A stretch of 64,000 nucleotides of DNA from Chryseobacterium sp. H1D6B (GTDB taxonomy: Bacteria; Bacteroidota; Bacteroidia; Flavobacteriales; Weeksellaceae), in NCBI RefSeq assembly GCF_029892445.1, contig NZ_JARXVJ010000001.1:3038001-3102000 (forward strand), given 5' to 3'. Numbering within the stretch: position 1 is the stretch's first letter; each line of letters starts with the position of its first letter. Below are positions 34,155 through 41,837 of the stretch, in pieces. The notes below the pieces were generated by a model. It was not told where the DNA came from, made no database searches, and saw nothing but the letters and a program-made list of their open reading frames with translations. A program made the translations under genes and the position numbers.

Positions 34155-35597
34155 TTACAAGAGCAGTTTGAAAGGACCCTCAAATGTGGTTTCATAAGAG
34201 TCTACCATTTCGCCGGTTTCATCAAATACAGCGATCACGATGTTTTGTTTAGACAGTTTGATATCTTCTTCAGGAAAAGTGATATTGATATTTCCCTTCA
34301 GTATTTCATCTCCTTTAAGAACGATTTTATCGGAACCAAAAAAGTTGATTTCTGCATTTTTAGGACTCATAACTCTTATAGAAAGTATTTTCTTCTGATT
34401 CGTTTTATTCAGGAAAGTATATGTGAAAGTATTGGTGATTTTACCGTTGTTAATAAAGAAAGTAGATCCTGCGGGTTTGATAAACTTAGCTTCCATGGAA
34501 CCTCTGTCATACATCAGGAATCCTAGAAATCCAATTAGTAGAGCTAGGAATACTGTAGTTACAGCCATTCTTGAAGTAAAAGCAAACTTCTGCTGGTTTT
34601 CGATCTCTGCTTCAGTGGCGTAACGGATCAGTCCTTTCGGCATCCCCACTTTTTCCATGACTTCATCGCATGCATCGATACATGCGGTACAGTTGATACA
34701 TTCCAGCTGCTGTCCGTTTCTGATGTCGATTCCTGTGGGACATACTACAACACATTGATGGCAGTCGATACAGTCGCCTTTACCAGTTGATTTTCTGTCT
34801 TCATTATTTCTCCATTTCGAGCGGTTTTCTCCTCTTTTGAAATCATAGTAGACATTGATGGTCTGCTTATCGATCAATACTCCTTGAAGCCTTCCATACG
34901 GACAGATCAACGTGCATACCTGCTCACGGAGCCAGGCGAAAATGAAATAAAAGACCGCAGTGAAACAGAGCATGACAATAAATTTTAAAGAATGGGCTTC
35001 CGGGCCCTCCTGCATGATTTGGAAAACCTTTTCATACCCCACGATGTACATGAACATAAAATGAGTAATGACTAGTGAGATCAAAATAAAAACAGACCAT
35101 TTTAAAACTCTTTTTCTGATTTTTTCAGCATCCCAATCCTGTCTGTCTAACTTCATCTGCTTGTTTCTGTCTCCTTCAATCCAGTATTCAATCTTTCTAA
35201 AGACCATTTCCATAAAAACCGTCTGCGGGCAGAGCCATCCGCAGAATATTCTTCCAAATACTACCGTAAAAAGCATAACAAAAATCACGGAAGTCACTGC
35301 TCCTAAAGCAAGAATGAAAAAATCCTGAAGATAGAAAGGCTGTCCGAAAATAAAAAAACGTCTGTCTATTACATTGATCAGCAGAAAAGGATTGTTGTTG
35401 ATTTTTACAAAAGGAAGTCCGAAAAATAAAGCAAGAAGGATATAGCTTGTATAATCTCTGTAATTGGTGTATTTTCCTTTTGGTTTCCGCGGAAAGATCC
35501 ATTTTCTTTTTCCGCTTTCATCCATGGTTCCAACTGAATTTCTAAAATCTTCATTTTCTATTTCTGAAGTTTTGATAGTGCTGGATGGTGTGCTCAT
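34155..35597 (-). CDS. ccoG: Cytochrome c oxidase accessory protein CcoG (FixG/RdxA)
   Basis: CcoG is a membrane protein with two 4Fe-4S clusters that helps assemble cbb3-type cytochrome oxidase, probably by reducing copper for its delivery. 480 residues: about five membrane spans, the CGWLCPQTVFMEMVFR and CPYGRLQGVLID motifs, the ferredoxin part CIDCHQCVVVCPTGIDIRNG and CINCTACIDACD, and a C-terminal Ig-like FixG_C domain (about 380-480). The ccoNOP genes are not in the window on either side of this gene, so it is detached from the usual oxidase operon here. Confidence 0.95.
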   Translation of the reverse strand: MSTPSSTIKTSEIENEDFRNSVGTMDESGKRKWIFPRKPKGKYTNYRDYTSYILLALFFGLPFVKINNNPFLLINVIDRRFFIFGQPFYLQDFFILALGAVTSVIFVMLFTVVFGRIFCGWLCPQTVFMEMVFRKIEYWIEGDRNKQMKLDRQDWDAEKIRKRVLKWSVFILISLVITHFMFMYIVGYEKVFQIMQEGPEAHSLKFIVMLCFTAVFYFIFAWLREQVCTLICPYGRLQGVLIDKQTINVYYDFKRGENRSKWRNNEDRKSTGKGDCIDCHQCVVVCPTGIDIRNGQQLECINCTACIDACDEVMEKVGMPKGLIRYATEAEIENQQKFAFTSRMAVTTVFLALLIGFLGFLMYDRGSMEAKFIKPAGSTFFINNGKITNTFTYTFLNKTNQKKILSIRVMSPKNAEINFFGSDKIVLKGDEILKGNINITFPEEDIKLSKQNIVIAVFDETGEMVDSYETTFEGPFKLLL

Positions 35598-36123
35598 AGT
35601 GTTGCAGTTTAATAAGTTGAAAACTCTCTGTAAAAAGACATTTTCAAATTGGTTGATCTCTTAGTGTGCCCATCAATTCATCATTGATTGGACTACTGCA
35701 AAGCTCTTGATTAAACTTTTACGACACTAATACCATATACTTATGAAATAGGACAATTCGGACATTTTCTATTTTTTTTTAAACAAACTGGAAATGAAAA
35801 AAACATCTTTAGTTTTTTTGTCCAAACATCTTTAAATAATCGCGAAAACCAAATGCACATAAAATTAGAAATCAAATGCTCAAAAAAGCAGAATTCATAA
35901 TTATAATTATAGTGTCCAATAGGACGCTTTTTTTAATGTTTAAATAGTATTTAATTGCATTTTAAATGTCTATAAAAAAGTTTTTTTATTTCCTTACGGG
36001 TTGCTGTAATGTAAAAAAACATACATGTAATTATGCAAATGTAAATTATATAAACATTTTTGATGCATCTGTAATTTACAAGTGTTACAAATTAATATTT
36101 TTATAAAACCAAAAAATTACATA
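35598..36123. other. 526-base intergenic region before the small peptide gene
   Basis: Very AT-rich with no open frame worth calling. Two AAACATCTTTA repeats lie near 35800 and 35825. A perfect 9-bp inverted repeat (TGTAAATTA at 36040-36048, TAATTTACA at 36072-36080, 23 apart) lies just upstream of the peptide gene, and could be an operator. TATTTTTA near 36097 is close to a -7 box. No tRNA, riboswitch or long hairpin was seen. Confidence 0.5.
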
Positions 36124-36459
36124 ATGAAAAAAATGATTTTACTAGTTGCTTTTGCTACGGCTGGAGTATTAAGCGCAAAAGATGTAGATTTGAAAAAAGA
36201 GAAAGAAAAGGAAAAAACAGAAATTAAGACAACAAATCAAAGTGAAGCGAAAGGCCCTAGCGGTCCAGCAATGCTGTGTACTTCTGTTGGTATGTTTGTT
36301 TGGTGTACTAATGAAGTTATAACAGACACTGTTTGCTGGGGCGGAAATTCTGGAACTGCCACGTATCAGCAGGCTATGGCAGATTCAATTCACAATGCAC
36401 AATTACTTACCGAATTTTATTGCGGAACAGGATCAGGAAGCGGACCTGGTGGAAACTAA
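36124..36459 (+). CDS. Small exported cysteine-containing peptide, unknown function
   Basis: About 111 residues. It has a signal peptide (MKKMILLVAFATAGVLSAKD, cleaved after LSA), a highly charged Lys/Glu-rich segment (about residues 20-43), and then a core with four cysteines (LCTSVG, VWCTNE, TVCWGG, FYCGTG) ending in GSGSGPGGN. The four cysteines could make two disulfides. Leaders of this kind occur on many small proteins in Chryseobacterium-type genomes, but I cannot name the family. I chose the ATG at 36124; an upstream GTG adds 14 residues but breaks the signal peptide. It is followed 18 bases later by a GLPGLI gene, so the two are probably one unit. Confidence 0.75.
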   Translation: MKKMILLVAFATAGVLSAKDVDLKKEKEKEKTEIKTTNQSEAKGPSGPAMLCTSVGMFVWCTNEVITDTVCWGGNSGTATYQQAMADSIHNAQLLTEFYCGTGSGSGPGGN

Positions 36460-36477
36460 TTAAATTCAAATTAAAAA

Positions 36478-37269
36478 ATGCGATTTTACATATTCATTTC
36501 TTTATTACTGAGTAGTATTTTATATTCTCAATCAGACACTTTAAAGTCACAGTTCGAAGTGATTTATCGGATTAAAATGTTCCCGGATACATTGTCTAAG
36601 AACAATGTAATTGAGGAAGATTTATCATTACTAATCAAAGATAATAAGTCATTGTTCAAAAGCAATAAAAAAGCAATACGCGATTCAATTGCTTTTGCAG
36701 TGGGTAAAAAAAGCTTTGAAAATCCTGTAGACGGAAAAGTAATGCTTGATATGAGAAATGTTCCCGGAGTAAATTTTAAATCTGAGGTTTATTTTGAAAA
36801 TGGGAAGCAGACTATTTATAAAGAATTATTGAAAAATCGTTTTTCTTATCCTTTAGAAGATGCAATAAAATGGGAAATAGGTTTTGAAACTAAAATGATA
36901 GCATCATACTTATGTAAAAAAGCTACTGGAAAATATAGAAATAGAAACTATATAGTCTGGTTTACGGATGCAGTTCCTATTCCAGACGGACCCTATGTTT
37001 TTAAAGGTCTGCCCGGCTTAGTTTTGGAGGCTTATGATACTAAAGATTATATTAATTTTTCAATTGTAAGGTTTAAAAAAGCTGAAAAGCCCATTGTTAT
37101 TATGAAAGATGCAACTCCTACAAAATATGCTACTTTTCATAAAGCACGTCAAAATTTTATTGATAATCCTTCCGGTACTTTTACTAATCAGACAGGGCTT
37201 TCAGTTAAGCCGTCAGATATTTCCAGAATGAACAATACCGCTAGACGTTTCAATAATTATATTGATTAA
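36478..37269 (+). CDS. GLPGLI family protein
   Basis: 263 residues: a signal peptide (ending SSILYSQ), a beta-rich domain and the family signature FKGLPGLVLEAYD (GLPGL at residues 177-181). The preceding WFTDAVPIPDGPY stretch is also typical. GLPGLI proteins (TIGR01200) are exported, confined to Bacteroidetes and without a settled function. It is transcribed with the small cysteine peptide and closed by a terminator, which suggests that the two work together in the envelope. No membrane span follows the signal. Confidence 0.9.
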   Translation: MRFYIFISLLLSSILYSQSDTLKSQFEVIYRIKMFPDTLSKNNVIEEDLSLLIKDNKSLFKSNKKAIRDSIAFAVGKKSFENPVDGKVMLDMRNVPGVNFKSEVYFENGKQTIYKELLKNRFSYPLEDAIKWEIGFETKMIASYLCKKATGKYRNRNYIVWFTDAVPIPDGPYVFKGLPGLVLEAYDTKDYINFSIVRFKKAEKPIVIMKDATPTKYATFHKARQNFIDNPSGTFTNQTGLSVKPSDISRMNNTARRFNNYID

Positions 37270-37299
37270 AAAGATTTAATTATATTTATTAGTTTAACA

Positions 37300-37331
37300 G
37301 AAGCACCTGCAATAAATGCAGGTGCTTCTTT
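37300..37331 (+). terminator. Terminator of the peptide/GLPGLI unit
   Basis: A perfect 12-bp stem (GAAGCACCTGCA / TGCAGGTGCTTC, loop of 5) followed by Ts. Confidence 0.85.
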
Positions 37332-37375
37332 AAATATTATCTATAAATGCAATTAATCTGTCTTTAATCTTTTTC

Positions 37376-37675
37376 TTATTCAAAGTCTTTTTGCCATTTG
37401 TTGTATGGCAGATAAGGTTTTTGAGGTGTTTTAAATTGAAACTTTTTACATAACGGAAAAATATACCTGTATATATCTACCTTGAAAGTCTCAAAATCAC
37501 CTAGCAAATAAGCGATATTATCGCTTGTATATCTGCTTTTAGACATAGATGTTGGTTTAAATTCTGTTGGTGCTTTATTTCGCCTGTTATTTTGTTTTTG
37601 AAGGAATATTGTTTTATGTTTTTCAAAATACTTGAAGTTAGAAGCTTTATAAATTGTACCGCATCCAAGGAGAAA
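37376..37675 (-). pseudogene. 3' remnant of an unrecognised gene
   Basis: On the minus strand a frame is open for about 99 codons from 37675 to a TAA at 37376, but it begins right after a stop and has no start in its first half. Its text looks like real protein: it starts LGCGTIYKASNFKYFEKHK, continues APTEFKPTSMSKSRYT and ends PYNKWQKDFE. The GTIYKASNF stretch faintly recalls GNAT-type or Mom-like proteins; that is a weak guess. An ATG at 37546 would give only 56 residues. I read it as the surviving C-terminal part of a gene whose front was deleted. Confidence 0.5.
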
Positions 37676-37678
37676 TTA

Positions 37679-37948
37679 AAAAATTACACCTTATTCATTC
37701 AAAAGCAGAAGAAACCGTGGTAAGTCCGGCACCTCCCCAATCAATCTATTTTTGAGTTTAAATGGCTGAAAAATAATATTGCTTCTGCATGGATATGTAC
37801 TAAAAAAGCTGTTCTTCCTGATGGAAAAGAATTTGTAGGGATAGGAATTAAGCCAGATATTTTTGTGGAAAGAAATCTAAATGATACTCTTTATCCCGAT
37901 AAATATCACTCCCAGCTTGATGTCGCCGTGAAGTATCTTAAAAAATGA
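37679..37948 (+). pseudogene. 3' remnant of an S41 (C-terminal processing) peptidase
   Basis: The plus-strand frame ending at TGA 37946-37948 encodes SAWICTKKAVLPDGKEFVG and GIGIKPDIFVERNLND, which are the typical last blocks of an S41 peptidase (the PDG…GxGIxPDI pattern), ending AVKYLKK. This frame is closed upstream by a stop at 37721-37723. The text just before, EETVVSPAPPQSI, lies in a different frame and joins it by a one-base shift near 37745, so a frameshift has occurred as well. The catalytic Ser/Lys region is missing. The remnant adjoins the minus-strand remnant head to head. Confidence 0.65.
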
Positions 37949-38001
37949 GTTAAAATTTAAAAGGTCTTATTTTACAAATCGTAAATTGCAGGCTTTTAAA
38001 T

Positions 38002-38901
38002 ATGGGAATGAAAAATATCTTTAAAATAAGCCTGGTTGGTTTGGTTTTAGCATTAGTAAATTGCAAATCAGTAAATTATAATGATATGTTTTATAATGAT
38101 GTAAAGCCTGAAATGGTGTCGGATAAATTTAGTTTTACTGAAGGGCCTTCCTCAGACAGAGAAGGAAATGTTTATTTCACAGACCAGCCGAATGACAAAA
38201 TTTATTACTGGGACTGGAAAACCAACACGATAATCGAATTTTTGAATAAGACAGGCCGGGCAAACGGAACCCATTTTGATAAGCATGATAATTTGTTTAC
38301 ATGTTCTGATGATCAGGGTGAAATCTGGAAAATATCAAAAGATAAAACAGTTCAGGTTATCGCGAAAAATTTTGAAGGAAAAAGACTGAACGGCCCCAAT
38401 GATCTATGGGTAGACTCTTTCGGAGGAATGTATTTTACAGATCCGCTGTATGAAAGAGATTACTGGGTTAATTTTAAACAGGAAATCCCTCATAAAAGTC
38501 TTTATTACAGAAATAAAGAAGGAAAAATCGTTAAATTAGACACCTTTACACAGCCTAACGGAATTGCAGGAAGTGAAAAATTTAAAAAATTATATGTGTC
38601 CGATATTGATGCCGGTAAAACGTACGTTTATGATATCCTTTCTGAAGGACAGCTTTCCGAAAAGAGACTGTTTTGTGAAATGGGATCAGACGGAATGACC
38701 TTAGATAAACATGGGAACCTTTATTTGACAGGAAATGGAGTCAGTGTTTTTAACCGCGAAGGAAAAAAGATCTATCAAATTCCAATTCCTGAAAAATGGA
38801 CGTCTAATGTGACATTCGGAGGGAGGAGAAACGATGTATTATTTATTACAGCTTCCAAATCTGTTTATGTTCTTCCTACCCGAGTACGAGGTACGAAATA
38901 A
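38002..38901 (+). CDS. SMP-30/gluconolactonase family lipoprotein
   Basis: A 299-residue six-bladed beta-propeller protein of the SMP-30/gluconolactonase/LRE family. Typical blocks are FTEGPSSDREGNVYFTDQPN, GPNDLWVDSFGGMYFTDP, QPNGIAGSEKFKKLYVSD and SDGMTLDKHGNLYLTG, which hold the Glu, Asn and Asp ligands of the divalent metal. It probably hydrolyses a sugar lactone. The N-terminus ends ALVNCKS, a lipoprotein-type site, so the enzyme is likely membrane-anchored in the envelope. The first ATG is at 38002, with a second one three codons on. It lies beyond the pseudogene scar and is convergent with the helicase. Confidence 0.9.
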   Translation: MGMKNIFKISLVGLVLALVNCKSVNYNDMFYNDVKPEMVSDKFSFTEGPSSDREGNVYFTDQPNDKIYYWDWKTNTIIEFLNKTGRANGTHFDKHDNLFTCSDDQGEIWKISKDKTVQVIAKNFEGKRLNGPNDLWVDSFGGMYFTDPLYERDYWVNFKQEIPHKSLYYRNKEGKIVKLDTFTQPNGIAGSEKFKKLYVSDIDAGKTYVYDILSEGQLSEKRLFCEMGSDGMTLDKHGNLYLTGNGVSVFNREGKKIYQIPIPEKWTSNVTFGGRRNDVLFITASKSVYVLPTRVRGTK

Positions 38902-38923
38902 AAGATGATCCAATATAACTTAT

Positions 38924-38960
38924 AAAAAATGGAGATGCTTAGTAAGCGATCTCCATTTTT
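38924..38960. terminator. Convergent terminator overlapping the helicase stop codon
   Basis: Arms AAAAATGGAGAT…GCTTA and TAAGC…ATCTCCATTTTT pair across a single base with one unpaired base; the stem includes the last codons of the helicase gene on the minus strand. Confidence 0.75.
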
Positions 38961-40246
38961 ATTTTTTTGCCTTTTAGTTTTTCGTTGGCTAATTTTTTCA
39001 ATAATTCCGGCACTTTTTTCCTGGAAACGGCGGCATATGAAGTATTGTCTTTTACTTCAATGATACCGATGTCTTCTTTTTGAAGCTCACCTTTTTTAAT
39101 CAGATAGCCTACAATATCTACTTTATTCACTTTATCTTTTTTTCCTGCACTCATGTAGATCGTTTGAAAAGGGGTTCTCTGCGGAACGGTGTCATATCCT
39201 TCAACGCTTTCTTCAGGCGTGTTATTTTTGATGAAAGGGAAGTTTTCATCTGCAGTCATGATCAGATACGCAAAACCTTTAGCATTCATTCTTGCGGTAC
39301 GGCCGTTTCGGTGGATAAAAGCGTCTTCTTTTGGCGGAAGCTGATAATGAACGATAGATTCTACTTCAGGAACGTCCAGTCCTCTGGAAGCTAAATCAGT
39401 TGTGATTAAAATTCTGGCAGAATCATTTCTGAATTTTAGTAGAGCACGTTCTCTTTCATCCTGTTCCATCCCTCCATGGAATGTTTCGCGGGCGATACCC
39501 TTTTCACGAAGCAGTTCAGAAATGCGGTCTACTGCCTCACGGTGATTGCAGAATATCAATGTTCTTTTATTACCGATCTTGCATATTAAATGAAACAAAG
39601 TGTCCAGTTTTTCTTCAGAAGTGGTCATCACTTTTCTCAGCTGGATATCAGGCTTAGCGTCTCCTTCTTTCAGGAAGCTTATGATCTTTTCATTATTTAA
39701 ACCAGTAAACCTCGGAATATTATCCATTGCGGTGGCAGAAGTTAAAATACGCTGGGAAAGTCCGTTTAAAGAACGTATGATATATTCCATGTCTTCCTGG
39801 AAACCCAGTTCTAAGGCTTTATCAAATTCATCCAATACCAGAGTCTGAATGGTTGAAGGATCAAAATTTTCATTTTTTAAATGATAGGCAATTCTTCCCG
39901 GCGTTCCTATTAATACAGCTGGAGCCTGGGTCAGGTTATTGATCTCTATTTTTTTATCGTGGCCGCCGTAGCATACAGAAACTTTAAAATCTGTTCCCAT
40001 CGCTTTGAAAACCTGTTCGATCTGTAATGCCAATTCTCTTGCTGGAACTAGAATCAAAGCCTGAATTCCAGAAACATTGTTGTTGAGGTTTCTAAGGACA
40101 GGAAATAAAAAGGCAAGTGTTTTTCCCGAGCCTGTAGGAGAAAGCAGTACAATATCTGTGTTGTTTTCAGAGGCTTTATAAGTAGACTGCTGCATCTGAT
40201 TCATCTCCTGAATCTGCAGTTTGTTGTATATTGATTCTAATTCCAT
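38939..40246 (-). CDS. DEAD-box-type RNA helicase, DbpA-like
   Basis: A 435-residue ATP-dependent RNA helicase: SPTGSGKT (residues 36-43), PARELA, TPGR, SAT (169-171) and HRNGRTAR are all in place. Motif II reads DEFD (138-141) where DEAD is usual, which keeps both acidic residues. The C-terminal 75 residues (DIGIIEVKDNTSYAAVSRKK) match the DbpA RNA-binding domain that targets 23S rRNA helix 92, so a role in large-subunit assembly is likely. It is monocistronic. Confidence 0.92.
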   Translation of the reverse strand: MELESIYNKLQIQEMNQMQQSTYKASENNTDIVLLSPTGSGKTLAFLFPVLRNLNNNVSGIQALILVPARELALQIEQVFKAMGTDFKVSVCYGGHDKKIEINNLTQAPAVLIGTPGRIAYHLKNENFDPSTIQTLVLDEFDKALELGFQEDMEYIIRSLNGLSQRILTSATAMDNIPRFTGLNNEKIISFLKEGDAKPDIQLRKVMTTSEEKLDTLFHLICKIGNKRTLIFCNHREAVDRISELLREKGIARETFHGGMEQDERERALLKFRNDSARILITTDLASRGLDVPEVESIVHYQLPPKEDAFIHRNGRTARMNAKGFAYLIMTADENFPFIKNNTPEESVEGYDTVPQRTPFQTIYMSAGKKDKVNKVDIVGYLIKKGELQKEDIGIIEVKDNTSYAAVSRKKVPELLKKLANEKLKGKKIKMEIAY

Positions 40247-40286
40247 GCTGCAAAGTTAAAATAAAGGAATGATTAAATAAAACAAT

Positions 40287-41552
40287 CTATTTATTTAGTC
40301 TCTTCATCATCTCGTTTCCTCTTTCTAAAGTAACTGCATACGTTTCCTCGGGGCATGAAATCGATTTTTTATAAAATTCTTTTGCTGTGCCGGCTTTTCC
40401 CTGGGTAAGACTTATAAATCCTAAAATTTCGTACATGAAATTTTGGAGTTTGATATCTTTATTTTCATTGGCAGATAAATATGTTAAAAGTTTTTCAGCA
40501 GAAGTAAGTTTTGGATCTTTATATTGTATTATATCGTACCCATCAGGTTTGCTGAACCAATAATCCCACGTTCCTCCGCTGTTATGTTCGTTCCATGAAT
40601 ATTTGATAAGCTGTAAGGCTGCTTCCAATAAAGCGGCATTTAATTTTTCATTTTTTGGAAAAGTTTTTTCACTTTCTGCTGTATAATGGTCAATTGTTTT
40701 TTCTATACCGTTGTTTATCATTTCCTGAAAAATTGATTCTTTAAGATACAGGGAATGATTCTTTGAGAAATTTTCGTAAGCAAATGAACTAGGAAAATGA
40801 TCGGCAAGTTTTTCTATTCTATATCCTTTTTTTAATTCAGATTTTAGATCAATCTTATAAGCTGTATTATAGTCGTGGAAAAGATAAACATAAATAATTC
40901 CTTTTTTTAAATCGCAGATTGTAGAATATAAAGTGTTGAGTTCCCCTTCTTGATGAGTTTTGTCTAGAATGGTTTTTAGAAAGTTCACATTGTTTTCTTT
41001 TGAGCCGGAAAGCATTTCTGCTGCCATTTCCGGTCTCAGGCAGGATAGTTTCCCATTGATCATATTGCAGTTTGCGTTCACCTGAAACTCACCGCTCTTT
41101 TCTATAATGCCTTTAGGATTAATCGTAATGGAGTTTCCTTCTTTGTCAGCTAGTAACACTTTGGAAGATGAGATGTAGTCATATTTTTTTAAGATAACCA
41201 TCGCTTCTTTTACATTTTTGCATTTGCCTAATATCTCCCACATGATATCTCCCCTGTAAGGATTTGTAAGATTTAATTTACTCAGGTCATAGTTGGCTGC
41301 TGTATAATCGAAAAATAATCCATGTTCATTCATTGCTGCGGCTATCTGCATATCAGGAGCCCCGAAGCAGACAGAGCCGTAACGGTCTTTGGTGCTGGGA
41401 TTATACCATATTCTAGTGAATGGAGTGGTGTCGTCTTCATTGGCTGCCACAAAGGTCTCTCCTCCTCGGGAACAGGAGAAAATGGTACAGGCTTTAATAG
41501 TATTAATACTGGATAGGATACTGATCAAAATTAAAAGGGCGATTTTTTGCAT
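40287..41552 (-). CDS. Exported N-terminal nucleophile hydrolase (choloylglycine-hydrolase/C45-like)
   Basis: 421 residues. A signal peptide (about 1-21, ending NTIKA) is followed directly by CTIFSCSRGG, so signal cleavage would expose Cys22 as the N-terminal nucleophile, as in Ntn hydrolases of the choloylglycine hydrolase / acyltransferase (C45) group. The VAANEDD and GLFFDYTAAN blocks fit that fold; the C-terminal 150 residues are extra and helical. It should hydrolyse a linear amide (such as an acyl-amino acid or beta-lactam-like bond) in the periplasm; substrate unknown. An alternative reading, lipidation of Cys22, would block activity, and the IKA|C sequence is a poor lipobox. Confidence 0.75.
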   Translation of the reverse strand: MQKIALLILISILSSINTIKACTIFSCSRGGETFVAANEDDTTPFTRIWYNPSTKDRYGSVCFGAPDMQIAAAMNEHGLFFDYTAANYDLSKLNLTNPYRGDIMWEILGKCKNVKEAMVILKKYDYISSSKVLLADKEGNSITINPKGIIEKSGEFQVNANCNMINGKLSCLRPEMAAEMLSGSKENNVNFLKTILDKTHQEGELNTLYSTICDLKKGIIYVYLFHDYNTAYKIDLKSELKKGYRIEKLADHFPSSFAYENFSKNHSLYLKESIFQEMINNGIEKTIDHYTAESEKTFPKNEKLNAALLEAALQLIKYSWNEHNSGGTWDYWFSKPDGYDIIQYKDPKLTSAEKLLTYLSANENKDIKLQNFMYEILGFISLTQGKAGTAKEFYKKSISCPEETYAVTLERGNEMMKRLNK

Positions 41553-41687
41553 GATATAGTTTTTTATAAATAGTAGTGTTTTGATAATGAAAAAGAGATT
41601 TAGTTAAAGTTTTTTTTTGACAAGCATATATTAATCTGATAGTAGTGTATGATTTTGATTTTTAATTATAATACACGGTGAAAGTCA

Positions 41688-41717
41688 TTGTAATTATCAA
41701 AAAAGAACGTATATTTG
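41688..41717 (+). promoter_or_regulatory. Promoter of rpsA
   Basis: TTG at 41688-41690, exactly 19 bases, and TATATTTG at 41710-41717 match the Bacteroidetes promoter consensus fully. The leader would be about 115 bases long. Confidence 0.75.
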
Positions 41718-41736
41718 CACCCACTTTTGTGGACAA

Positions 41737-41803
41737 GGTTTGAAAAGGTAAAATATTAATAATTAATTACTTCCGTATTTTTTAATCCACATTTATTCAA
41801 ACC
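41737..41803 (+). promoter_or_regulatory. Possible structured 5' leader of rpsA
   Basis: GGTTTGAA at 41737-41744 is perfectly complementary to TTCAAACC at 41796-41803; a small hairpin, CCAC-TTTT-GTGG, precedes it at 41721-41732. Together they could fold the rpsA leader into a domain that ends 34 bases before the start codon. S1 autoregulates its own translation in other bacteria; whether this leader does so is inference. Confidence 0.45.
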
Positions 41804-41837
41804 ATTAAAAGAGAAGGAATACAAATTTTATTAGAAA

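Noticed and set aside
35598..36123. Possible small RNA or riboswitch in the long gap before the peptide gene
   Set aside because: No stable hairpin with a T run and no recognisable aptamer; only AT-rich sequence and short repeats.
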